A stretch of DNA of 64,000 nt from contig CAJQUW010015597.1 of the NCBI GenBank assembly GCA_907163375.1, forward strand, positions 372,001 through 436,000. The letters are read 5' to 3'. Under the pieces are notes generated by a model. The model made no database searches and had not been told where the DNA came from. It saw only the letters and a program-made list of their open reading frames with translations. This document shows positions 1-11,079 of the stretch, piece by piece. How positions within the stretch are numbered: the first letter of the stretch is position 1; each line of letters begins with the position of its first letter. This DNA is from Prostheceraeus crozeri (taxonomy: Eukaryota > Platyhelminthes > Polycladida > Euryleptidae). The position numbers and the translations under genes are program-made.

Positions 1-654
1 GTTGGCAGAAAAGCACTTAAAGTATCTACATGATATCTGCAGACTTATTGCAGAGACACAGTAAGACTTTAATGCTATTCTTGAAATTACATGTTTACGC
101 GTGTAGATAAACGGGTGTCACTTCCACAAGGCAATTCTTGCGTCATTTCCGTCATTTCTAAGCGATTTATTCCATAAAGTCGGAATGTGCTTCCATTTTA
201 CGAAATATTTCCATCAGATACCAAATGCACACATTTTGTTCCGAATAAGGTAAACGGTACGCATTCCCTGTTAAAGTTCGTGTGACGAACATCTTTCAGC
301 ATGTGGATTACAAGGTCGCCAGATGTCATTTAAGAAGAATTTTTATGTTTTCGGAGATCGAATAACTGCAACGACGCTTCCTAAGTTATAGCAGCCTGCT
401 ATGATTGTCATCTGTTAAGTGATTCTGCATCAGATGTGTTGGAACATGAAATAACATATCAACAATTTGCTCCTAAGCTCTAATACACACTGCATTTCTA
501 ATCTAGGAATTTCGTTACCAATTTTTTCTTTAAAACCACTCAATTCATGTGTGTAATTCATAAGGAATAGCCATTTTTTGCAAATATTTGGTGGCCATTG
601 CAGAACTACAGTTCAAAAGTTAGCTTTTTTAGTTAACTTTTAAAGTTACATATT

Positions 655-743
655 TAGTGAGTCTCACTTTGTCCTATATCCTATCTTGTTATTTCAAATT
701 TCAATTATACCCTTGTAATCCAGTCATCATAACATCCTTGACA
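655..743 (+). repeat. 89-bp dispersed direct repeat, copy 1
   Basis: This stretch recurs with few substitutions at 918-1006, 263 bp downstream in the same orientation. Both copies share the core ATCCTATCTTGTTATTTCA and end in CATCCTTGACA. The second copy stops about 45 bp before the recombinase remnant starts, so the pair may be part of the same old element or a local duplication. No coding potential is seen in it. Confidence 0.85.
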
Positions 744-917
744 AAGCAAGAAGCGAAAGTTTAAGTTGAAAAAGTTCAAAAAATCATCAATTTTTCAATT
801 TCACATGGACCATTCTTAATGCTGCAAAGAACAGAGGATCCCGAAAGTCATCTGAAGCCTTGTTTTTGAAAAGCTCGCCACGATGTTCTATGTTGCGGCA
901 TAGCTTTACGATTTTTT

Positions 918-1006
918 TAGTGAATCCTACTTTGTCCGATATCCTATCTTGTTATTTCAAATTTCAATTATACCCTTGTAATCCAATCATCATAGCATCC
1001 TTGACA
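918..1006 (+). repeat. 89-bp dispersed direct repeat, copy 2
   Basis: Second copy of the repeat at 655-743. It runs straight into a short tandem of GACATAGACCAGATG (about 1002-1046), which leads into the recombinase remnant. Confidence 0.85.
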
Positions 1007-1048
1007 TAGACCAGATGTCATCTATGACATTCGACATAGACCAGATGG

Positions 1049-1466
1049 TGCGTGCAAAGCATTTTATCTGACGCCCTTACAGAAACATCAAATAAAAGGA
1101 GCTGTTTGGTACAAACACTGCCCAATGGGGATTCATAAAATTGAAAATACCACTAAAACGTTGATGAAAAATATTGCAAAAGACGGCGAATTCTTTACGA
1201 ACACTTCTTTACGACGCACTGCTAAGACTCGACTTGTACAAGGCGGCATATCCAAGGAGGTTGCAGCACTCAAAACAGGTCGAATCAATGAAAAAGCAGA
1301 TAGTGCCTACATTCATGCCGAGGTATTCGAGAAAGATATGTCGAAAGTGCTGTATGGATCATATGAAGCTACAACAAACAATGTTGTATCTACAAACAAC
1401 ACAAACACACGAGAAAACAAGTCTATCAATTTTTATGGATGTACTTTTAACAATTGCACTTTATGA
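1049..1466 (+). pseudogene. Crypton-type (DUF3504-like) tyrosine recombinase, C-terminal remnant
   Basis: Reading upstream of the first ATG (1125), the open frame contains KAFYLTPL and GAVWYKHCPMG, then TNTSLRRTAKTRL and a block ending in a tyrosine (SAYIHAE). I recognise this order as the C-terminal catalytic half of the tyrosine recombinases of Crypton-type elements and their domesticated relatives (DUF3504), where the usual text is like NHSLRATAATRL followed by TGHR and a tyrosine. The conserved arginine and a candidate tyrosine remain. The first histidine is threonine here and the TGHR histidine is replaced (TGRIN), so the enzyme should be inactive. The tail FYGCTFNNCTL before the stop resembles the F-x-x-C-x-F-x-x-C end seen in this family. 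No N-terminal half was found, so this is a decayed fragment rather than a gene. Confidence 0.65.
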
Positions 1467-1740
1467 TGTGTTACTCTATTATTTGTATTGGGTTGGAAAC
1501 TAAGCTCAGACTCATCTCGTAATTATTAATAATTTATTAGTTATCTGTAAGAGTGTATTAGTGGTTTAGAAGTCTAAGACAATTCCGTCTTCTATTTTTT
1601 GAATCTGGCACATCTTCTAGCTCTCATGGAGCATTTAAGAGCTAATTCTTTTCGCTTCGGTGAGTCAGAACTTAGTTTTCAATCATAGTACTGTTTCAAT
1701 CGTTAAAGTGTGTTATAACACATTACAGGTAATCTACTCC

Positions 1741-1768
1741 CAGGTAATCTACTGCAGTAGATTACCTG
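1741..1768. repeat. Perfect 28-bp palindrome
   Basis: CAGGTAATCTACTG is followed immediately by its exact reverse complement with no spacer. A 13-bp partial copy (CAGGTAATCTACT) precedes it directly at 1726-1738. It would extrude as a cruciform or serve as a symmetric binding site. No function can be assigned. Confidence 0.9.
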
Positions 1769-1948
1769 AGAAAGATATTGCAGTTCAAAATATACATGTT
1801 GAATATGGATATCTAAGCGTATTTTACTCAATTATAATCGAACGCCTAATTGCATTAGGGGCATAGCACATGAGGCGAATACATATTTGTATTATTTATC
1901 TTATTGCGGAAGAAAGGGTTCTTAGGACAATCAATGACTTTCGATATA

Positions 1949-1965
1949 AAGAATAGGTTTGTGAA
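1949..1965 (+). repeat. 17-bp target site duplication (left) of LINE-A
   Basis: AAGAATAGGTTTGTGAA is repeated exactly at 2735-2751. The two copies flank the LINE fragment precisely, as expected for target-primed reverse transcription. Confidence 0.9.
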
Positions 1966-2734
1966 TTGCCAAAACTGTGATAAGTGGTGTCACAAACGCT
2001 GCAGTGGACTGAATTCTCTCACAGGCGTCACAAACTTCCAGTGTTCGATGTGTGTAGACAACGCAAGGAGTACCGACGAAGATGAAAGATGTGTGATAGA
2101 CGGTGTGGAGATCGACGTAGTGAAAGAGTTTTGATATCTCGGGGATGTGTTGAGCTGCAAAGGAGGATCAGAGCGAGCGGTGCGAGCGAGAATTGCGTCT
2201 GCATGGCGCAAATGGAAAGATCTGGCAAGTCTCCTCAGGAACCGACACGTGCCACTCAAGTGCCGCGGACACGTTTATAGCGCATGCATCAGACCCGTGC
2301 TGCTCTATGGTGCCGAATCATGGGCCCTCACACAACACCTGGCCCAACAACTGCGTTCGTTTGACAGACGGATGCTGTGGTACATGACCGGTGTCTCACT
2401 CTCCGATCGAGTTGACAGCGCTGAAGTAGCAGGCAGGTGCGGCCTCAAACAGCTGGAGGTCGTACTCAGAGAACGCAGGTTGAGGTGGTTCGGGCACGTG
2501 AAACGGAGGACAGAGGAGGAGCCGATTCATCGAGTGCTCAATATGGCTGTCGAAGGTCCCAGGCCACGTGGCAGACCAAGAAGATCATGGCTGCAGACCA
2601 TCCAGGAAGGCATGAAGGAGCTGATACTGACAGTGGAAGACACACAGGACCGCGCCCGTTGGAAGAGTCTCATCGCGTCCAACCCTCACCAAGGAGGAAA
2701 AGCAGACGTTAAAAGGAGAAAGTAAAAAGTAAGT
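1966..2734 (+). mobile_element. LINE-A: 5'-truncated PHD-finger non-LTR retrotransposon (C-terminal part)
   Basis: The frame opens at a PHD-like zinc finger (CQNCDKWCHKRCSGL, with a later CSMC) and continues into the typical C-terminal region of this LINE group: YLGDVLSCKGG, a VYSACIRPVLLYGAESWAL block, then RRLRWFGHVKRR and GRPRRSW, ending at a stop at 2723. Full-length relatives carry an endonuclease and a reverse transcriptase palm upstream of the finger; both are lost here by 5' truncation. Finger and C-terminal parts share one frame and are interrupted by a single TGA (2132-2134) where relatives have the cysteine of FCYLGD. The copy ends in a short GTAAGTAAG-type tail and is flanked by exact 17-bp duplications. 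It is a dead-on-arrival insertion that has since gained a stop. Confidence 0.9.
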
Positions 2735-2751
2735 AAGAATAGGTTTGTGAA
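2735..2751 (+). repeat. 17-bp target site duplication (right) of LINE-A
   Basis: Exact copy of 1949-1965, starting directly after the LINE tail. Confidence 0.9.
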
Positions 2752-2759
2752 GTTTCTAG

Positions 2760-5700
2760 ATCTCCATCTAACACAACATTCATTTCAAAATGGAATGATT
2801 AGTTCTCAACGTGATGTTTGTGCTCTTATCCATCCGATAGTATCAAGAAACTAAGCGGAGCACCGTCAGAAGTGCAGCTGTTGGAGCAGCGCTAGGAAAT
2901 CCAGTTCCGTCTCCAGATCACCATACCCTCACTTGGAGGGGCGGGGTGTTATCGGGCCCCGAAGAATTAGTAACTATTACCATTCCCCATATATTGTGGG
3001 TTGGACTGATCTTAATATCGCGTTTCACATCATACAGTGGTTTTGGAGCAATATATCGTGACTACGGCTCTGTCAGACAGCATACTCTTCTGCTAAATGC
3101 AGTCAAGCGTCTCAATTATACAAAGTGCTAAGATTACTCGTATTATCCGCATCTATGAAAATTTTCCTTAATTCTAAGCACAATTAGGTATATTTTCACA
3201 AATTGGCTGTATATTGGTTAATTGAATTTTATCTGGTCATTTGTTGTCGAAGTATCTTGTCCAAGGATTGAACTCAATTGTTTGCTTTTGGCTGGATAGT
3301 CCTTCGATTCGCAAATAGTTTTTATATATGGAAAATTAGCATCAAAAAGCGATAATTTTCTCTTATGAAAAATGCGAGAGAGTTCTCCCGTCGATTAATA
3401 GGTCATTCTGCGCCTCTTGATGTGCTATTGCGTCTTTCTTCCCGCGTCCGTTTTTATTGAAATGGAAAAATAAACTTATTGTGAATTCGAATGTAAAGAA
3501 AACTTTGTTGTCAACCGTCAAAGCTTCAAACAATAAGAAAGTGTCTAAGTGTCTCAAAGCAACGGGCCAGTTTCCCATGAACGCGCGAGCATCAACTTAT
3601 TGCTGTCATCTAACAGCTGAATTGTGAGAAGATGAATAAGATGCATCGATTGTGAAATTTTGACTGACTTGCTGTAATTTTATATATTGACTGGAATATT
3701 CAACTCAATTGACTGCGAGATTTCCCTCATGCATGTTGCAAAGCGTTAAGAGGTTGTGTGAAGTTCACAATAGCAATCAAATCGATTTATTAGATTCTGA
3801 TTTAACAGCTAGTTGAAGATAGTGGATATTTTAAGTCTGCATCTAAATTGATATTGTCTCTGTGTTTCTGTATGAACAGAACATGAGATCGAATCACACG
3901 GGTGAGCATGCAAGCGAAATATTTGACTTGATCACATCATTGCTGTACCGTATTAATAATCAGCAATGAACATGTATTTGAATCTGTACACTTCATGTAC
4001 GATTGCTCTGATGTTGGCAAAATCTTATCCAAATGACGCCTCTGTAACCTCATTTCATTCCTCTGAATTTTACTCCACGTTTGGCTTTTTCAATAATGCC
4101 GTGAAATATATTTTTGATTGAACATCAAATTGTCTTATTGTAGTTTTCATTTTGATTTAAAGGATTTTAAAATTTGAATAGATAGGCGTGGAAATAGCTT
4201 CAATTGGTAACTTATCATTTGTAATTAAGCATAGTATGAAAAGTTAAAAATTGTAAAATGGTATGGTAGAAACATCGAAAAATGCGAGAATATAGGCAAT
4301 AGATATAAAAACATTTGACTGATGACAAGAAACTTCGGCGATTTTGAAATGTATAAGCTAAAATGAACGTTAGATAGCAAAAAAGTGCAATGGAGAAAAT
4401 CGCATAAGTCGTCTTCATTTTCAATGAACATCAGCGAAGCGCTAACTTTAAATGCTAAAACTGAGTGGCACCGGTCAATAGCACCAAAAGTAACAGCATC
4501 AGATCTAGTAGAGATGCAGCAATGTAGTGTACATGCATATATTAGTAAGAACGATTCTTCAAAGTGTGTCGCAGTTGCGTTGACCCATTTACTTTTGAGG
4601 ACCTGTTTCTATTTTTTTATATTGGTCGATGCGGTGAGACGATACTGTAATGTTTCTCAGTCGTTATATCTGATTTGAACTGAGCTGTGTAGCTCAGAAG
4701 GCTTCTTAGATTTTCGTCATAATGTGTCTGTAGAAGCAAGAATCGCAAAGAAAATTGAAATGTGTTTCCCTGTCTAACCACCTGCATAATTGTCGAAAAA
4801 TATTGAACTGGAAATCATGTGCACTTGCCCGGAAATTATGATGCGCACTAGAGGTGTACTGCGCCAAAACCTACACTTAAAGGTGTTGTCACTAACTATT
4901 ACAGAACATTTCAATCGAATGAAGGCTTTCAATTCCTATATTCTAATTGATTGTTCTCCCCAATTTTTGATCTTTCTCTTTTTTGATCTTTTCTTTTACC
5001 GCATGATTTGAAAGCAGAGAGAATTGGGACCAATAACACTTCTGTTGAATAACTTGTTGTTAAGTGGAACGTTAATCATGATGGATTCCACACCTCCGTT
5101 TTTCATAAAGTGGAGTAATTTTCTTTTAATGTCATAATGCTTTTCCGGAAAGTCTCCTTCCTCTTCATATTCATATCGGTGCGAATGTATTTGCCAGTCA
5201 AGTTTTAAGTTATCTAAGAATTTGTTCTCATCTCCGGTATGCCATTGCTAAAGTTAAAAGTACTTTTGATATTTTCGTGAAGCGTGGTTATAAAGCTTGC
5301 AAACTGATCAAGTGTATGGAGAGACTGTTTAATATGCATATTTTTGTTTTATTCAAGTTTGGTTTACACTCTACCAAAGAGTTGTCTATCCTGTGTGACT
5401 TACTCCGTAATGTCCGAATCATTATAAAAAAATATATCCTTGATTTCAAAGCTGTCATAAACAATGACGAGCAGCACAACATACAGCTGGTTCAATTCAA
5501 GCCTGTTTTGGAAAAGCCAGTGCATGTGCGAAGCAAGCAAAGAAAGTTTTTTTAACCTTTGAACTTGTGGATTGTTTAAGCTGTGCATGTATATTGATGT
5601 GACATACAGTAACAAAAAGCTAAAAGTTCAACGATTACAACTGAAAACAAGAGAAAATAATTTGATCCATCTCTGTTTTGATTCGCATTGAGTTGGACAC

Positions 5701-7750
5701 CATTTTAGTAAATATTTTATGGAATCTTAGTAATTTCAATGCTTCAACTATGCTGAAATTTCACTGTCGCTCAGAGCACTTGTTTCCTCGAAAATGAATT
5801 GACGCGATGGATTTTATTTCAACATTCAAGTAGCAGTAAAACGTCTGCCTTCGTATTGGGGACATTGGTTTGGCTCACCCAAATAAAGAATCCCCCTGAA
5901 TATTTTGATCGGCGGACTTCATAATTGGTCTTTTATCTCTCTCACTCTCTCCTTCTAATGAGCCTTTTGTGTCTTTCATGACGCAACGAGTATTGCTGAA
6001 ATTAACTTGATTTACTTTGACGAGTATTTAGCGTAGGAAAGCGAGTGAGCATTAGCTGGCGTCGTACGCTCTGGTGAACTTGCATTCAATAGAATTGCCG
6101 TATAGATCATAATATAAATTCGCACGTGTAGCGGTAGGAAAAATTGATTCACGTATGGCCTTATATAGCTGTGAAACTGTATCACGTTTTCCACCCTGAA
6201 TATTTCTGTCGTGTGGTTTGAGATAATTACCGGTATATGCCTCATCAATCTGGACCGGTTTTAGAGACGCATTGAGAATGATGAAAAAGTGTCGGAGGTG
6301 ATAAACTCGATGATGATTTTTCCTCAAGAACTCAGGCCGAGCGTTTGTGAAATGAATTTTGATTGATGATAATGGTCTTGGAAGAATTTTATGTTACCGT
6401 ATTATACAACTTAAGGAGTGTCTGCAAAAAAAGTACATTCTGAAATATTTCATCACTACTAATTTTGACGTATCCGTTCCGATAGACCCAGAGTCTTAAC
6501 AAAAATTGGCGGTGGATATGAAACAGAAAGACATTTCAAAATGTCTTGATTATAATTGGTTTGCTTGCTGCTATTTTGTCAATCTCTGCGCTCAAAGACT
6601 TGCTCATGTTCTTTCAAAGCTACGGAGCCGTCAATTCTTTGAAGGGCTCCGACTACAATTTTTTGTCGATTCTGCGACACGCCATACGCATCGATTCCTC
6701 TCAAGACTTTGCTTCATGGTTAATGCCATTAATAGTTAAGCTAAATTAGCTGCCACTAAAATACCAATACATAACCCAGCTTAACTGACATGCGACCAAA
6801 TCTACACTAATACAAAATGCGATGAGGTGGTTGAAAGCAAATTTCGAAAGTCATTTTTCAGTGACACATGTTGCTCAATTCGTTTACGGCTTCAGAGAAC
6901 AGCATCAGAATTATCAAACAAAGCATAAAAGGCAAAATATTTAACTTAGTTGTGATAAAAGCTATTTTCTGATAGTTAATAAAGCATGATATATTTTGGT
7001 AAAATAAAATTGCTTCTTATGTTGAAAGATAGCATGATATATAAGCTGAACAATATGCATGCACATGCCTGTAACACGATCAATAGCATGAGATAGCACG
7101 TGTATCTAGGAATAAGTTTGTATGCTTGCGAATTTTATGTGAAATGGCTGTTATTATCTTTATGAAGTAGAATATACATGGACTGGATAGAAGAAATCAA
7201 CTGCTTTAACAAAATATCGATTTCTGCCTCACAAAATATCGAGCCTCAATATTTTCGAAAGGATCCAGCTCCTTAGCCGTGGCTTCTTCAACACATTTGT
7301 CAATTGTGATTATTAATTCAGATCTTCTACAACTTATATACTATAATTTTGTGACTGCATTTCTTTAATTTTTAATTGAAATTTCTTCTTCGACGTCCAC
7401 AGCACCATCTGAGAAACTGTGAATAAGTCGAATCTGCTCCGGTCCGGATATAACGTTAATAATCAAAGATATTTTATGTGAAATGATTTTATGTGATCGG
7501 CTGATGAAAATTCTGCGGCGATGCCGAACATGCGTTGAATGAATAATCAATTTGGTTATTTGTGTCTGTAGGCGTGAAGTGTTGAGCTGTACTAACGCTT
7601 CCTGCACAAATAAATGTCTGATAACATCTAATAATAATAGATTCTAACAGTCAAGTGGTATGTGATGAAATCAGTCCTCATAAATGCGATGACGTCAAGT
7701 TATAGAAATCATTGAATACCGAATATAGGTGTATTATTCAATTAACGACT
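2760..7750. other. AT-rich noncoding stretch
   Basis: I see no recognisable gene. Open frames stay below about 100 codons, overlap on opposite strands and lack family motifs. The longest is 97 codons (4385-4678, +). A 92-codon lysine-rich frame at 5277-5555 (+) was not recognised. Confidence 0.6.
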
Positions 7751-7767
7751 TCATTTGATGTCTCAGA

Positions 7768-7944
7768 AATGTGGTCTCCGTGGCGCAGTGGTTAAGTGCT
7801 TGGGGTAGCGATTTTTCGGTCCAAAGGTCGAGTCATTGGAAGTCGTTAGGAAGGGCCTCTAAAAGATCACAGCTCTCCAGATTATAGTCTGACTATGTCA
7901 GCAGCGTCCAAGCCCCAGTAAGGGGAAATAGTGACGTTAAACCA
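7768..7944 (+). mobile_element. tRNA-derived SINE, copy 1 (intact, with target duplication)
   Basis: It begins GTGGTCTCCGTGGCGCAGTG and contains a polymerase III A-box (TGGCGCAGTGGTTAAGTGC) and a B-box-like GGTCGAGTC, so the head derives from a Leu/Ser-type tRNA. The tRNA-unrelated body includes GTCTGACTATGTCAGCA, CGTCCAAGCCCC and the end AGTGACGTTAAACC. The flanks TCATTTGATGTCTCAGA (7751-7767) and TCATTTGATGCTTCAGA (7945-7961) match at 15 of 17 positions and are its target duplication. Copies of the same family lie at 30466, 32943, 43031 and 56094. Confidence 0.85.
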
Positions 7945-7999
7945 TCATTTGATGCTTCAGATTCTCATTTTAGTCTCCTGCTACAAGTTGAATATGTCA

Positions 8000-10990
8000 C
8001 GTTTGCATCCTCAATGCTTATCTGCTCCGTTATGCAGCAGTTACATTTCCAGTGAGGCTTCACGTTTGTTGGAGGAATGTTGAAAGCGATAGAAACATAG
8101 TTGACATCCAATGTCGATGTCGGCGGAATGAAATTTTTTCCTTATGTCTAAACATCAAAGCTGCTAAAAATACCACGCATGACATCAGGGTTGAAGTTCT
8201 TTCACTTACTGACAGTCAGATTGTATTCCGACTATAACCCATCAATGATAGAACAGTTGATCGTAAGTACAATCCCAGTGTGTCACATATGGGACGCTCT
8301 ATTATCTGTGATCTCATCGATAGATTATCTCCTATCCATTGATAGGTCTATTTTTATGAGGCATTCAGAGAACTGACGAAGTGGACAATCATTCTGACCT
8401 CATATAGCACGTCATTTGATGGCTAAATGTGCTGCATTCGATATTAGTGCTATTTTCGGATGTTGTTGGTCGAGATCGTATGATGCGTATGATATTATGT
8501 TCATCAATAAATTGAGTCATTCAGTCGTCAACTGCCTATCAGTATACGTAGGTTGTCTCTTGTTACATGGTACATGGGATTCAAATTTGAAACACACAAA
8601 AAGGCAACTAGTTATAAACTATCCTTAACTGTCCTTAAGTTAATGAATTATAAAATTTTAAATTGACCTTGGGATCATTCGACTGATTATTCCTTGCTTA
8701 CATCAACGAAAGATGATTTTTGTAGCAAGTAGTTATTGCAGCATCAGCCCATAATTTATGAACATACTTCAATGGGTACGTCGTAGATAATATATACAAC
8801 GCCGAACGATTGACATCTCATTTACATGTTGAAGTGCAGAGGAAACGTTTCTGCGTGAAATATTATGTAGCGACGGATCGTTTGAACGTAATGATTTCAT
8901 CTATTAACTTGAATTTTATACAACCCACAATTGTTAGATGCATGTCAAATTATTTTCATACATGCATGCCATTTGCATCTTCTGGAAGCAAATGACACAT
9001 AAAGTGATAAGATGCATACACAATGTCACCTCTACCTGTTACAAGACTTCATTTAAATATTCAAGAAAATGTATTTTATCTTCGATTTAATAGAAATTTC
9101 ATAGTTCCTCAGACTTTTGCATGCGCAACTCAAACAGTGGCGCCAGTAGCAGTGAATAATTCATTTGGGACATTACAGCAGACGCAACTGTGTGTGATAG
9201 GTACCAGATTTGCTTAGCTTCATCGACGGTTAAGATTCTTATCATTTTTGATGTCACATAATGATGATGAGTAAGTAACTGTTCAGAAAGGCTAGCGCTC
9301 GCGCGTATTGCTCCACTATCCATACATCTTAATACTGTTAGTCGAGAAATTCAGATATACCACCAGACACTTGGCTTTCCCAGAATGTGTTTAATCATCA
9401 AATGTATTTCTGCCGCTTGACCTGAATCATTAAGCGACACTAATAACGAATAGCTGATAAACATAGCGTTAACCGTCAGTTTAACAAATAAAATTACATG
9501 TAAAGAGTTAGAGAGACCAGACATAACGCAATATGTGTATACCACTGACCATAAGAGTCTGTCTGAATATCATTACCATATATTTGAATCTTCAGCATTG
9601 AGATTGGGGTAATGAGTTGAGTCCATGAGTGACTGCGCAGCAGCTTCCAGTCGTACATGTATATCTTGATGCAGTCTTGTCGTGCGTTCTTAGTCCCACA
9701 TACGGCACGTAGCCTTCATGTTTAAGCGGGATCGATCTTCTCGCGTTGACTGCTCTCATGAGATATGACAACTCAGGACTAAACATCAACCAAAAACCAT
9801 TGATTTGGAACAATTTTCTCAAAGTGGAAGAAACGGGCATAACGTGTTTCATCTATAATGAGAACAGTTGAATATTGTTGCAATTTAACAAACAGAAGAA
9901 TACAATCAAATCAATGATACAGTTAATTACAAGCATTTTCACATTGATAAAGTACTAAATGTAATTATGCAACAAATCGAATATCTTGCAAAACGGACAC
10001 AAGCTGAATTACTCTGTTTTCCAGTACCGGATGATCCACTATTCCGCTATTCGGCTGGTATACTGGATATTTGGATTTTCAATTATCCGGCGTCGGATGC
10101 ATTTGTTAGTAAAATTCATGCACGTCCTAATTACAATTGCATGTTGATGCCTGCTCCTATTTACGAATTCGAGCATTTGGCCTTGAATTTGGCAGACGCA
10201 ATGAATGAGGAAATTTGCATGATTAGTCATTCGATTGGGAAGAAGACACGACAGAGCTGATAGTGAGACAAGTACCGAATTATTACTGAAACACAGACGC
10301 ATGTTGTTCCGTGTCAATACTCATAGAATTTGATTGATTAAAGGAGTAAACAATTACGATATTATTGACGGACTTTCTTCATCCTGGGTTGTCATGATTT
10401 CCAAAATGTGTGTCTCTAATATTTGAAATGATTTCGCTCTGAAAAAGCAAGTTCGCTTGTCTTCCGATATAAGTTTTCAAATTTTCCGCTGGAAGACTCG
10501 AACGGCTAACGCCGTTGTAGTTGAAATTAAGCGGTGAAGTATTAACGATCGACGGAAGCTATAATCTGAACACCAGAGCAATTAAATGGCATCTTTTAAG
10601 TTCCGCTTGTGTTGCCAAACTCGATCGTTCTGTCCATCTGGCTAGTTGGCTTATGAGAATAGAACAGTCAATTAGCAATGAAATGTAAACAATTTGTATC
10701 CATTGATGCAACTTGTGTTGAGATAGAAATGGAGTAACTGCCAAATACGATAGAAATAATCTTAGGAAAAATATTTAATTGACTGGTGCGATCAGATTCA
10801 TTTATGCCACTTTGAAGAAGTCTTTGAGTTGAACTAGCGTTGGAATAAAAGAAATAAATGAACCTTGCTTGTACTCGGAAGCACACTAGGCACAGAGTCT
10901 ATCTTCCATGTGGTCGAGTTGTTATTTATCCCACTCATTCTTTTTGTGGTGAGTGATTAGCAAGAATGCAAAGTGTGCCTATTTAAAAGC
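8000..10990. other. AT-rich noncoding stretch
   Basis: No recognised gene or repeat. One 97-codon frame at 9967-10260 (+) has a balanced, protein-like composition (PVPDDPLFRYSAGILD near the start, a C-terminal GKKTRQS) but no motif I know. It overlaps a 92-codon frame on the other strand and is more likely chance or an old relic. Confidence 0.5.
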
Positions 10991-10999
10991 CTTGTTTTT

Positions 11000-11073
11000 G
11001 ACCCGACCAAGGTTTGAACTAAGGTCTCCCGGAAATAGAGCGAACACTCTACTGCAAGGCCACAGCGCCGGTA
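11000..11073 (-). mobile_element. tRNA-like sequence or SINE head
   Basis: On the minus strand this is about 74 nt, tRNA length, with an A-box-like GTGGCCTTGCAGTAGAGTG and a B-box-like AGTTCAAACC. The T-stem and acceptor stem do not pair well, so it is a decayed tRNA or the head of a second SINE family rather than a working tRNA gene. Confidence 0.45.
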
Positions 11074-11079
11074 ATAGTG

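Noticed and set aside
1904-1965. Apparent N-terminal extension of the LINE-A PHD-finger frame
   Set aside because: The first 20 or so codons lie outside the element: they are host flank plus the 17-bp target duplication.
9967-10260. 97-codon frame with protein-like composition
   Set aside because: No recognised motif and an equally long frame on the opposite strand; kept only as a note in the stretch description.
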